Shown piece after piece: positions 41,713 through 53,800 of a stretch of DNA of 64,000 nt. The position numbers and the translations under genes are program-made. The stretch is from Litoditis marina. Taxonomy: Eukaryota > Nematoda > Chromadorea > Rhabditida > Rhabditidae. Location of the stretch: contig OZ038433.1 in NCBI GenBank assembly GCA_964036275.1, positions 19,164,257 through 19,228,256 of the forward strand, written 5' to 3'. Below the pieces are notes generated by a model. It saw nothing but the letters and a program-made list of their open reading frames with translations, was not told where the DNA came from and searched no databases. Position 1 is the stretch's first letter; each line of letters starts with the position of its first letter.

Positions 41713-44700
41713 ATGCGGCAAGTTCAACCAGATGTGCAAGCAGTGAGTTTATTCATAAAAAAAATTGTTTATATGTGTATACGTGCGTTCGTTATCATAA
41801 TGTCAGTTCACATTTCTGATTGATTGAACGGGTTAGTATAGGTTCGATGTTCTTTATTTTGTATCCAGTAACCGATCTTTCTAGGTGGTTTACCAGTTCC
41901 TAAATAATTACATCATCATCATCGATATCAGCATCAGTTTGACCTGTTATTGCAGTTTGAATACCTTCTTGAACGATGTACAACTATAAGTTCAAGTCAT
42001 CAGGGTTGCGAGAACCTAAAAACTACAACTTAATGCCATTCTTTATGAACTTGTAGGAAGAGACTAAATTCCGTCTCAAAAAGTAGTTATCAGAATGGGC
42101 GCGGACGAATTCACTTTGGGTGGATATTGTACAAGTTAATCAGTTGATATCGTTTCGTTTATGATGAATTTTTGTTATATCAGGTGCTCGAGAAGTTCCA
42201 TATTTCTACGGACAAACTGTATGAAATAAGTGAGAAGATTGAGCAGGAACTGAAGGTATTTTCATTGTCATTTCGTACCTATAACTATTCACTATCTTTT
42301 TGAAGGGTTTAGCCCTTCCATCCCACAAACCGAATTTTTTTCACCTATTCTTTGCTGGAAATAAACAAACTGGCTAATGGCTACATTTTACTTCACTGCA
42401 AGCTTGCACGTTATAGATACATACACTTATAATCGTATAACGCTTCTAAATATGCAGATGCGCCACTACCAAATTGATTTGCTCAAATAATTGCACCATA
42501 CACAAAACATGAGTGAAGTTCTTCGATGCTCTTCTCGTCGCAATTTAGTTTTGCTTTGTTGCATAACATGTAAACCGAATACCAAACGTGCACATTCGCG
42601 CAATAAAGCCGCTCAGCTTCCGAGTGATGTGAGGTTCAAGGTAATCAGTGGTCTTAATTTTGAATTTGTTCACCTTTTTTTTGTATTTTCAGGGGTACCA
42701 GGTAAAAGTCATTCAGGGAAAGATAATTCAGAAGTAAATTCCATTAATTCACTCAAGACAGAATTTGAGAAATACGGAACGTATTTGGAACACGAAAAAA
42801 TTGATTGTGTTCATCTATTTTTGTTTCTAGGCCGGTCTGGCTGTTTCCAATGGTTCTTCGATTGCCATGCTGCCATCTTATGTACCAGCACTTCCGGACG
42901 GATCAGGTAAGCTGCGGAGGGCTAATTCTATATGTAACCGGGTTTTTTGGTAACCTTACCGGTTTTTGGTAACCCTTTTTTCAGGTTACCGCACATGTAA
43001 CTGATAGGTAACCTAAAACTTAATTTCGGTTACCGTTCAAACTTACGGTAAAAACCACATTTGGTGTTAGAAAAACAAGTAACCGGTTTCTCATTGTATG
43101 TTACCAACCGGTTACCTACTGGGGTAACCTGAAAAAGGGTTACCAAAAACCGGTTCGGTTACCAAAAAACCCGCTACATATAGAATTCACCGTGTTTGGA
43201 CTATTTGAAGTCATAGAGTACTGAAAGTGGACCTTCTCACCCGGAAAAATTCCATTTCCTACCTTATTTTGCATCGTTTATCATCCATGTTGCAGGTAGC
43301 TAGTAAATTACTAGTCAGACTATTTGACAAAACTTAGTCCGTTTTTAAAACTGAGCACTTGGAAAATGACGATTTTGCTCCGTTTCTCAATGTTTTCCAA
43401 CTATTCTGACAGCATGCTTCTAACTTATACTGGTTGTACGGTTACCAGGTTACCACGTTGTCTTCCTCATCTATTATGGTTCTGTTTTCCAGAAGAAGGA
43501 CAGTACGTGGCCATTGATTTGTCCGGTAAAAACCTGCGAATCATGCTGTTGACGCTGAACGGATTTGGCAACGAGCCAACGGCAGTGAACACGAATTTCA
43601 TTGTGCCCAATCACGTGATGAAGGGAACTGGGGATCAGGTATAGTCTGTTTCACACAACGATAGCCCTCTACAGTTAGATTACAAATATTTCAAGTAAAT
43701 TTTTTATATTTTGTAGGTATTCTAAGTAGTTTAAACTCTCTGATTCTGTTTTTCATGCATTGGATGATACAAGCATAGATACAGTAAGTCTAAAAGGCTG
43801 TTTCTTGGTTAAATAAATCCGCTTGAAAGTTCGGAAGATTACTGTAGAAAGTCATGGAAGGGTGAAACGAACTATACGCACAACCTAGTTACTTCCTCAG
43901 TGACCCTGACCCTTGACCTCTTTTTTTCGAAGTTGTCTTCACTGCAATGTAAGTTTTACTGTACTAAAATAAACATATCTAATTTTGAAAGGAAATATGG
44001 TCGTTTCTATAAGGTCACGTGTATTTTTTTTCTACCTTTTTGGTGTGAAACGATGATCAGCAGGGGCGAAAGGGTACCTTTTAGATGTCTGCTTTAGCTT
44101 TTCACTCTGTTAGGGCCGAATTCACTTTGCAAGGTATCATTTTTTCTCGCAAGGAAAACTATAAAGTTTTCCGAAAATAACCCAATTGTACGAATTGTGG
44201 AAGAAAATGTGAGATGTGAATGTGACCGTTTCTCGATTTGGTTGCAATCTGTAATTTTCAGTTGTTCACCTTCATTGTCAATTGTCTGCAACGCTTTTTA
44301 CAAGAGTTTGGACTGGTAGAAGCCAATTTACCCATAGGTATGCCGATATTATATTTCTACTACTGTCAACCATCTTATTTTTCCGAACACTAGTAAGGTG
44401 TGTATTTGACAAGGCGGTACCGTGTTTTCGATTTGGATACGTGAAAATTCATGACTTTTTAATTTTTCGCGATACTAGATAAAAAATTGCCGACATCAAC
44501 AGTTGGCTTATATACTATCAAAAAACTACTGGCTAAAAAGGTGGGAGCTAGTAGCTAGTTCAATTATAATAGTTTTCATAGACCAGTAAGGTTGTCCGAA
44601 TAGTCGAAAAAAAAAGAAAAACGGACTACATTTTTGCCGAAAAGAAGCTATTCGGTCTACTTTTGATGAAAAATCATAAACTTTCACGTGTTAACACATA

Positions 44701-47700
44701 CACCGCCAAGGCCTCCCATAAAGGGGGGAGTCGCGAACAAATTCTTGTGAAAAGTAGGGGTTGCGAACTGTCAACTAACGATTTTCATACAAAATCAGCT
44801 ATAATCGTACGGAAATCAGTTGAATATTGCCGTTTTGGGGGGTCGCGAGACGAGAAAACACGGAGGGGTCGCGAGAATTTTGGAGGTTTAAGAGGCCCTT
44901 GGCGGTGTATGTGTTAACATAAGAAAACGGACTAATTTTTGTCGCTCAGTCAGACCTTACTGGTGTATGATAGTTTTATTAATAATAATTACAACAATAG
45001 TCATAATAATAATGATAGTTGTATATATCTAGGTTTCGTGTTCTCCTACCCGTGTGAGTTGCTGTCTATCCGATCAGCTCGTCTTCTGTGGTGGACAAAG
45101 GGATTCGACATCAAGGACTGTCTCCAGAAGGACGTCGTCAAACTACTAGAAGAGGCACTCGAGATGAATATGGTTAGTTTTTTGTTCTAATTATTATCAC
45201 ATTCTCACACATTTTTCCCACTTTCCCTTCATGAAATTACCCTATACGATATATTATCACACTCTCACACAGTAGGTAATTCTATTATTTCGCCAGCGAA
45301 GTGTTAGAGGAGCTAGAATAGAGGTATCCTGTTTTCCCAATCCCAATGTCGGAAAAAAATCATGAATTCTCACGTTTTCAAGTCAAAACAACGGACGCCC
45401 TGTTGTGGAATAGTGATTGGTCCTAAATAAACATGCATGATGTATTCATGGTAATAGGCTAGTTTTTGGCGAAGAGTTGATGCAAAACAACTATAGAAAA
45501 CCGTAAAGGGAGTTTTTCGCATGAGTCAGATCACACCAGTAAAGTGTGCTCTTTTCTACTTGAATACCTCAAGGTTGAATTTTGAACAAAGTAGCGCCAA
45601 TTCGCCAATTCGCATACGTTAGGCTATGGATGGAAAGGTCCGTTTTTCTTCTTTTATCACTATATTGTGTTTTCAGTCGACAAAGGCTCAAATCAAGGCG
45701 GTGATGAATGACACGGTGGGCCAATTGGCGGCCGCCAGCCACAAATATGGGGCCGAGTGCACGATTGGGGTCGTCATCGGATACGGGTTAGTCTGAGTAC
45801 ACACAATACACCAATGAGTATCACTATTTCTTTTTTGTCTGTTCCATTTTGTGACATTTGAGCGGACGTGGAGGACTTTTGCTTTTCTGGCATAGCCAGA
45901 GTAGGTAGCTTATTTTTGAGCCGACGGATTCATATTGAGCAATGTATGAGCCTCAAGGAAAAAATTTAGGATATCATAAATGTCGGCCTCAAATCTCAAA
46001 TGAAGTGTATATCTCAAAGAGTTCAGAATGAATGATGTTTTAGTAAAATGTTGACAATGGGGCATGGGCGAAGGCAGTGGCCTTGCACGCGTATACAGTT
46101 TTGACTGTTATGTCTAGTTTGGAGACCAGTATTAATACCCGTGTTTTCAGGGCGAATTCTCTATTTAACCCGGTATTTTGTTAACCCTAGCAGTTAACCA
46201 ATTACCGGGTTACCCGGTCAACCCTTTTGTTAACCACTTGGCAACCCAAAATTTCCCCCAAAACACGTTGTAAGAGAGGGTTACAAAGGGGTTAACCCAG
46301 TAACCCTGTTAAGGTTACTTGCTAGGGTTCACGAAATACCGGGTTCCTTCTGGAATTGGCCTGTTTTCAGTTGCAACTCGTCGTATTTGGAGAAAACGGA
46401 ACGAATCACGAAATTCGATGCTAAGGCAGCCAATTACGACCATCCGAATATGGTGGTCGTCACCGAGTGGGAGGAGTTCGGGGCAAAGGTCGGAAGGGAT
46501 TCTATTTTTATTTTGTATATAAATATTCCAGGTCCAGGTTCTATTACAGGATATAGCATCTATGTTTCTGCTTAGTGTCTAGCTTTTTTCAATCTTCAAC
46601 TTTTTGACACACTATCGCGTTTGTCTGAAGAATAGTAAAAGTTTTGTAATCGAAATTTTGATCGCAACACTTGAAAAGTTTAGAATCGAGTGTTTTTCGG
46701 GACATTTATTGGAACACTGTCAACTTTCTGTTTGCAGGGCGAGTTGGATGACATTCTGACGCAATTCGATAGGGAAATCGACGAATCCTCCGTTCATCAG
46801 GGAAAACAAATGTAAGAACAACAGCAAATACTTGTACTTCATGATGGGCTGTATTTTAGGATGGAAACACGGTAATATCTTTGAAGAAACGAGGAATAAA
46901 AGGTGTTGGCCTTAAAAATAGAATAATTTTCTTTGCTGTAGAGTTTGATGTAGTAGTGGCGTTCTTTGGTTGGTTGACTCAACTTTTTCATTACCTTTTC
47001 CTACTAAAGGGATGCTGATGGGCACACATATGACTAGTTATGTTTAAATCTTATAAATCATGAAACCTTGAAAGTTGAGAATAGCCTGGTATTTGAGCAA
47101 GAATAGCCCAGCGCCGAAAGGGCCGAAATTTTGGAAGAATGAAAGAAATTCGGGAAGAATTATTCCAACTTCGAATCAAAAATTTAATGTTCAGCAGAAA
47201 GATGTTTTTGCTTTTGAGTACTTGCGATTTTTTAATATTTAGGGGGGGGGGGTCGTTCCGGCCATGAGCCCGGTCATAATTTCGGTCATCTTTGTACACA
47301 TTTTCAGAATCGACAAATTGACGGGTGCTCTCTATCTGGGAGAGTTGGTGAGGAGAGTCCTGCTTCAACTTCTGACGGATAAGTGAGTCTTTACTTGTTC
47401 AACGCCGTTAGTATAATAAGTGTTGAGAAATTGAAATGTTCGATTCACTAGAATTTTTTCTGTATTTAGTTGGAAGAAAAGCATAACTTTCTCGTTGCTC
47501 TGGGGGAGGCTCGAACTTTCGAATGTTCTGGCGTTACCATCACGGAAATGTTTGTCTTCAAGTAATATTTCAGACATTTGTTCGACGGCCAAGCATGTGA
47601 GAAGTTGGAGGAAGCGGACTCGTTCCCAACCAAATACATCTCAGAGATATTGGCGTGAGTTTTGTCCAAGATCGTTATTCGCTTCAATGTCGATATTTTT

Positions 47701-49470
47701 CGCGAAACGTCGTTCAATCTGGTTTCTTGTATATAGCAATGTAGCGAAACATGACCTTTGATATTTTCCAACCCAACGACTAAACCAGGTTTCGGGCATT
47801 TCAATCATGCACACCATTCATATTTTTCAAAATTGATCAATGAGTTATCGATTTTTCGTTAAGTGAGGAGGATGGCAATTAACTTATAATTAGGTGATAA
47901 CTATTCCGATTCCTCTATAAATTCATCGATTCTTCGTTAAGTGAGGAGGCGGACAGCTTCAAGGCGTGTCGTCGCATCTGTGACGAGTTGGATGTGCCGA
48001 TGCACGGCTCGGTCGACTATCTCATCATTCGACACGTCTGTCACACGGTCTCGTTGAGAAGTGCCAGTATTGTGGCGGCAGGTACGTCCTGGAGAAGGAG
48101 CCCGTGATATGTCTAAATTCGTACAGTTACCATACACCAGCAAGGTTGTCCGAATAGTCACAAATCGAAAACGGACTACTTTTTTGTCGAAAAGTTGAAA
48201 ATCGGTCTACTTTTGATGGAAAATCTTAGACTTTCACGTATTTACATCTTAAAACGGATAAATTTTTGTCGCTTAGTCGAACCTTACTGGTGTATGACAA
48301 TTACTTGCTAATTCGTGAAAAGTATAGAGTTTCTACCGATAATGCCTCGGTAAGAAGTGCCGGCATAGTCGCGGCAGGTACACGATGGTTCAATCTCACG
48401 TATGTATGTAACCGTTTTTCGGCTGAAATACTGGAAAATGCATAATTTTGAACAAAAACAGGTAATTTCTTCCCATTTTGACCAAAAAGTAGGCACAGGA
48501 TCTCATAATGATGTGCTAGAATAGTTGCGGCAGGTAATTGAGATAGAATAGCCCGGTCAACTAGCGGGGGAATCGGGGGGAATCCTCAACATTATTGTCA
48601 ACTTTAAGTGTGCTGCTGGAACTCATCTACACCAGTTGTGAGTGACCTTTCTATGAGAGAGAAACCGTACAAAATATTATCATATAAGTACAATTTCTCG
48701 ATTCTTTATGCATAAACAAACTTTTGTTACCGTTGATTCATTGATTTACCGTTTCAGCGATCAGCGCCCTGCTGCGTCACATGGATATCTCTCGGGTGAA
48801 GATCGGAGTGGGCGGAGCCTTGATCCAATTCCATCCCACCTACCATCAGATGCTGGAGGAGAAACTCATCGAGCTGGCCCCCTCTAATATGGTGGTCAGT
48901 TGCATTCATCAAAGAAAGACGATTATTTGGACCAATCCCGTGTCAACGGTCCTTTAAACTGCAATTGAAACATGTATTCCGGTTTAAAGGACTGCAGCGT
49001 TGCGATTGGACCACATAATCGTGCTTCTTCAATAAAATATCCCCTCTGTTAGATACTATGTGATGCTCACTTTCGTCCGATTCGTAGCGAAGCATGGTCA
49101 CTTTTTGGGGTAATGTTGAAGATGATAGATTGCTAAGCAAAATCGCAAAATTATATTTTTTTTCAAATCATAGTTTGCCCCGCATGTGAACTGAACTACT
49201 TCAGGTGTGGTTGCATAGTAACATAAATTAGGAGTTAAACGTGGGGAGGGGGAATGAAACGTGTACAATGGATTTCTTGGAGGGGGGGGGGGGTTGTTTT
49301 TTTCGATCATCTTCGGAAGAGCTAATCATATATATTTGTTCTCTTTCTCTCTATGACAAGAGCTAATCCTGCATTTGTTGGTATTTCAGTGGGAGCTGGT
49401 GCCCGCGGACGAGGGAAGTGCTCGCGGAGCAGCTCTCATAGCAGCCGTCACCGAGAAAATGCAACTCTAA
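41713..49470 (+). CDS. Hexokinase-fold protein with altered ATP motifs, probable sugar-binding pseudokinase (14 exons, 451 aa)
   Basis: Exons: 41713-41742, 42184-42255, 42831-42906, 43493-43638, 44262-44337, 45033-45172, 45677-45786, 46371-46488, 46738-46811, 47308-47382, 47574-47654, 47942-48081, 48758-48894, 49390-49470. The length fits a single-domain hexokinase. Glucose contacts known from glucokinase are all present: FSYP (S138), WTKGF (T155, K156), NDTVG (N191, D192 the catalytic base), N219, TEW (E249), LGELVR (E293). The nucleotide motifs differ: the usual DLGGTN reads DLSGKN (68-73), GTG(T/C/S)N reads GYGCN (215-219), and GVDGS reads GVGGA (396-400). It should therefore bind hexose, but ATP use is doubtful; a sensor or regulatory role is inference. 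The exon 12 acceptor is an unusual TTAAG. Cytosolic; no transit peptide. Leader acceptors are possible at 41669 or 41696. Confidence 0.9.
42923..43187. mobile_element. GGTAACC palindromic MITE, copy 2
   Basis: AATTCTATATGTAACCGG to CATATAGAATT. It starts 16 nt after the exon 3 donor of the hexokinase-like gene. Confidence 0.85.
43640..43876. mobile_element. TATAG/GTTTCAC MITE forming a splice donor
   Basis: TATAGTCTGTTTCAC to GGTGAAACGAACTATA. It begins at the second base of intron 4 of the hexokinase-like gene, so the donor GTATAG consists of one host G plus the first bases of the element or its TA target duplication. Confidence 0.8.
44577..44970. mobile_element. CACCAG MITE interrupted by a CACCGCC element
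   Basis: Outer ends ACCAGTAAGGTTGTCCG and ACCTTACTGGTGTATGA match the uninterrupted 48131-48297 copy. The middle is split by the 44695-44913 insertion. Lies in intron 5 of the hexokinase-like gene. Confidence 0.8.
44695..44913. mobile_element. CACCGCC element nested in the CACCAG MITE, with TTAA duplication
   Basis: Inverted ends CACATACACCGCCAAGG and CCTTGGCGGTGTATGTG are flanked exactly by TTAA (44691-44694 and 44914-44917). A TTAA target duplication is the hallmark of piggyBac-type transposition. Removing the element restores a sequence like that at 48131-48297. Confidence 0.85.
46153..46357. mobile_element. GGTAACC MITE, diverged copy 3
   Basis: AATTCTCTATTTAACCCGG to CCTTCTGGAATT with GGTTAACC-type motifs. 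Ends about 13 nt before exon 8 of the hexokinase-like gene. Confidence 0.7.
48131..48297. mobile_element. CACCAG MITE, intact copy
   Basis: CATACACCAGCAAGGTTG to CCTTACTGGTGTATG inverted ends, 167 bp. Lies in intron 12 of the hexokinase-like gene. Confidence 0.85.
48344..48377 (+). pseudogene. Decayed copy of the end of hexokinase-like exon 12
   Basis: AAGAAGTGCCGGCATAGTCG followed by CGGCAG|GTAC parallels the exon 12 end AGAAGTGCCAGTATTGTGG followed by CGGCAG|GTAC. It keeps a consensus donor but has no acceptor of its own. Confidence 0.7.
48512..48533 (+). pseudogene. Second, weaker copy of the exon 12 end
   Basis: GTGCTAGAATAGTTGCGGCA followed by G|GTAA matches the same exon end less well. 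Only about 22 bp are recognisable. Confidence 0.4.
48909..49032. mobile_element. TTAA hairpin MITE, copy 8
   Basis: 124-bp form with mutated outer TTAA (TCAA at both sides). Starts 14 nt after the exon 13 donor of the hexokinase-like gene. Confidence 0.85.
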
Positions 49471-50878
49471 TCGGCACGAGATAGCGGTACCGTAGGTGGT
49501 CTAATGGGCGACATGTTCTCTAGATCTACGCATTTCCCCACTAAAATTGTATCTTATAGTCGGTTTCACTATTCGTTAACTTTCTACAGTATGATTTTGA
49601 TATTGGTAGTCAGTTTTTCTCGAAATGTTGATGTCACAATTTAGCAAGCTAGACTATTTCAAGGCACGTAAATGTGCTCTTGAAAAACACGTAATGGAGA
49701 GTTTCATTGCTTACTGTAACTCGTAACTGTCAACGGATGAGTGAACCTATCTATAGTTGATAGCATTTTTCCCTCTAGAATACACTAGTCTTTGTGAATC
49801 GGTCATGTAGCAAGTTGATTTGTATGCAGTATGCCTGAATTTTCATTATTCTGCCTTTTTTCATCTTTTAATTGGATTTTCGATGGTATGGTCTAGACTC
49901 AACAACGTTGTTCTCAGCACGGGAAGAGTGTAGTTTGTAGTGTAGTGCTTGTCAGATGATAGTCTTCATACAGAAAGGACGATTATGTGGACCAATCCCG
50001 ACGCTTCGATCCTTTAAACTGCAATACATTTTTCAATTGCAGTTTAAAGGACCGATACGTCGGGATTGGTTCACGTATTCTTCCCACTTTAAGTACTCAA
50101 CGTATTGTTTGATAATGGCGATTTGAGATTGTTTACAGTACAGAAATATCGAGCTAGCTGTTTGCACTAGCACTTGTAGTTTGTACTCTGCTTCGTTTTA
50201 ATCAATAGATTGTATTGATGTTTCAATCAAAAGCGTTTTTGTGCATGTAGCTCCGAAAATTTGAACACACAGACAAAATCTAGGTTACCGTGTACAGTAG
50301 CGAAACCTGGTTCACACAGCCGGCTGTATTGCGTTGTTTCATGTGAATTCATCATAATTTCGTTGTCGTTATTCGCCGTAGCTTAAACTGCGTGGATAAA
50401 ATAGGTTTTGTAGTCTGTGTTTAGTTCGTAGATATGTTTGTAAAAGAATTTGTGAAAGTTTTGTGCGTTCGCGCAATCTAGCCATTTAGTCAGTATTTAC
50501 CAGAGAAATAGCGAGATTAAGCCAAGTGTATATTGTAATAATGTTTGGCTAGTAGTTTTCAGCCCACTCGTAGACTTGTAATGTAACTGCCATATTCTAT
50601 CAAATGTGTATCTAATATAGTAATCATTTAAAAATATTGAGGTAAATGACGTGTTTTCTCAAGTTTATACTGTAAATGTTTGTATGTTTTCATGTATTCA
50701 CTGCGTTGTAGCATTTGAGCCAAACGGCTGCACGTTTTGGTTGATGAATAGTTTTTTTTCTTTACATATTTTGTGGTTTCATGATTTTGGTCGTGGACCA
50801 CTGTTATATTTGTTTTATTAGGCATTCTATTTATATTTCCTTTTACAATTGAAATAGTGATGTAATTGTGCTTTAGAA
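49471..50878. other. Spacer between the hexokinase-like and succinyl-CoA ligase genes
   Basis: 1.4 kb, AT-rich, with one TTAA hairpin MITE. No AATAAA is seen close to the hexokinase-like stop. The acceptor CTTTAG at 50871-50876 lies 2 nt before the next ATG and is a good trans-splice candidate. No coding frame is supported. Confidence 0.6.
49969..50093. mobile_element. TTAA hairpin MITE, copy 9
   Basis: Left arm GGACGATTATGTGGACCAAT, right arm diverged (GGTTCACGTATTCTTCC); the inner hairpin is intact. Intergenic. Confidence 0.85.
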
Positions 50879-53800
50879 ATGCTTCGACATGCAGTCAGTC
50901 TAGCCAGGAGCTCCGCCAGTCATAGGGTACGTTGATTTGTTTTTCTTCTGTAAAGAAAATTTGGTTGCTTTCAATTGCAACTATACATGCAAGCCGGTTG
51001 CATGTGTAATTGGTTCACGACGTGGACCAATCCCGACGTATCGGTGCTTGAAATTCGATTGAAAAATTAATTGCAGTTTGAAGGACGGATGCGTCGGAAT
51101 TGGTCCACATGCTCGTCTTTGTTAAACGGTTTCAAGTGGTTGACTGTTTAGAAAGTTTTATTTCAGCAGTTTTGTCGTACTAATCATACTAGTGAATATC
51201 GCTATCCGGCTCGCTTTTGCAGTAGCAGATCTCTTCGTTTAGCTAATGTTCGTCTTTAAAGAAGGACGATTATGTGGACCAATCCCGTTACATCGGTCCT
51301 TTAAACTGCAATTGAAAAATATATTGCGGTTTAAAGGACTGAAGCGTTGCGATTTGACCACATAATCGTCCTTCTTTAAGGTTCAACAGTTGCGGTTTCT
51401 CAATCTACAGGAGTATCAGAGCAAGGAAATACTAGACAAGTGAGTCTAAATTGTTTAGAGACTAAGGATTCTCAATAGATTTAGAACGCGTCAGGCGTGA
51501 ATTATTCATTTAGCCCATGTTTCTGTGAACAAAACCAGGTTCCTGAATCGTAATTTGAAAACATTTCGGTGTTCTTTGCTTTGAATTTGTAATCCTTTCG
51601 GCAATCGAAACCCGGTTTCTTGGTTAAACGTTTCGATTTCTAAGAAACCCGTTTTCTGGTAGTTTTGCTCGCTTGAGAGCAAAGAAGGTGCAAACTAAAA
51701 TCTCACTTTTTCTCGTTCTCAGGCATGGCTGCAGTGTTCAGAAGTTCATCGTTGCTTCTGACAGAAAAGAAGCCGAAGATAAACTCAAGGCTTTCGGTGG
51801 GTATCGATTTTGATTGGTCAATTTGAAAGGGGCGGTGGGGAGCAAGTGTTTCATCAGTATAAGAGAGAGAGAGAGAGAAAGTGAGAAGTGTACGAAAAAC
51901 TTCTATTGTATGTTTGCCTTTGCAAACCGGCTCACTTGTAACGGTGAGCTAGATCTTTGGATAAAACGCCAACAAACGGCGTCCTCGGTTTTTAACGCTC
52001 TGCATATGATTCGCGCAAAAATAAGCGCGTTACGCAGCGAAATAGTGCTGTGATCGGACCGAATTGCAGTGGGGTACAGTGTCCCGCCACGAAAACTTTC
52101 TGGAACTCAGACCATAGGCTGTTAATTACAAATTCGCGTTTGGTCGAAACTGTATTGCAACAAATCTAGTGATATAGTGTGCCCCGAAGAGACGTCAGAC
52201 GACGAGGGGAAAAGTCAATATGTATGACAGTCACCCTGTATAAACAGTAATTTACTGTTTTGCAACGACGCTTGTTCTGAGAAGGAGCTCAATACAAGTT
52301 TAATCGCAAATTTTAGTGTAGGCGAGAACGCCGTGAACAGTGGTGTGCTCTCTTTCTTAGATCGGTCCCGCAGTCGGGGTAGTGTAAGTGGGTAAGGTTG
52401 AGGATGTCCTTCCTGTCAGTTAATTCGGGCACACACAACTGTGAGCTGTGATATTTCTCAAAGAAGCAACCGTTTTTTCATTCAAGATCCGTGGAAGTTT
52501 ACTATTTTTGTCAGAACTGGGGCATTCCTCCCCATTTGGGCGAAAACGATACGGTTTTTGACTTTTTTTCGCTATTAGGACAACTTTACTGACGTATGTT
52601 TCTAGGCCAAATGGAGTTTGTGGTAAAGGCTCAAATCCTGGCCGGCGGTCGCGGAAAAGGCCGATTCATCAACGGAAAACCGAACCTCGGAGGAGTTTTC
52701 ATCACCAAAGAGTCAGTTTTGGGTTCCTTTTTTTATTAATCTCAGCCTTTAGTGTTTGGCCTGGGCCTCCTGTTCATACTACGGTGATTTCAAAGGCGTT
52801 TGCCATCACACTTACAAAAAAACGGGAGAAATGGTTGGCAAAATCGGCTAGGTTACGTAACCAGGTCACTTGTAGGGCTGTTTTCGCAACCAATTTCTGA
52901 ACTGTTCTCAAGTCATTCCCATTTTACGGATGTGCTCATGATTTGGTTTTGCAACCATACACCAGTAAGTAGTCCGCTTTCAAAGTGAAGCACATGAAAA
53001 TCTGTGATTTTGCGTCAAAAGTAGACACATTTGCTCGTTTTCGGGGAGAACTTAGCCCTCTCTTTGGTTTTCTTAGGCTACTTCAATGACTTTTCTGGGA
53101 TATGTTCACCACTGACTTCCCTTGTTTCAGTCGAAAAGAGGCGTTGGATTCGATTCCGGAGATGATTGGCAAACGACTGGTCACCAAGCAGACTTCCGCC
53201 GAGGGAGTACTCGTTGAAAAGGTGCGAGAGATTTTGGTTTCTTTCATTTTTGTAGAGAAGTACAATTCAGAGTTCTCCAGCAAACGAGTTTTTGTGTTTA
53301 GTCATACGTCATACGGGGTATGACTAAACACAAGTAAGGTCCGACTAAGCGACAATAAGTATTCCGTATTTAGCTGTAAACACGTGAAATTTTAGGATTT
53401 TTCATCAAAGGTAGACCGATTTTCATGTTTTCGGCTGAAAAGTAGTCCGTTTTCCGAATTTTTCTGACTATTCGGACAACCTTGCTGGTGTATGGTTAGT
53501 TTGTATGGTGAAGGTGCGCTCGAACTTGTCTACATCTTTTCGCACGTTTTTCCGCTGACTTGGCGTAAATGTAAAAGGTGAAAGTGTGTCAGCATTATTT
53601 TTCGCCTATTTAGGTGTTGTGAAAAACAAGACAACTACAGAGATCTGGAGACCTTGTTTCCAAAATGAAGTTCCTTCCAGAAACGTGAAGGCTAGATTCA
53701 AAATACGTGAAAATTTTCCGAGTCGAGGCAAAACTTGGTGAGCATGTTTGTAATGTTTGCTTAGAATCTCAGCATTACTCCAAAACGTGGCCAACGTAAC

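Noticed and set aside
42491..42910. 139-codon frame overlapping hexokinase-like exon 3
   Set aside because: Wrong frame for exon 3 (42831-42906); the true exon joins exon 2 in phase without extra sequence.
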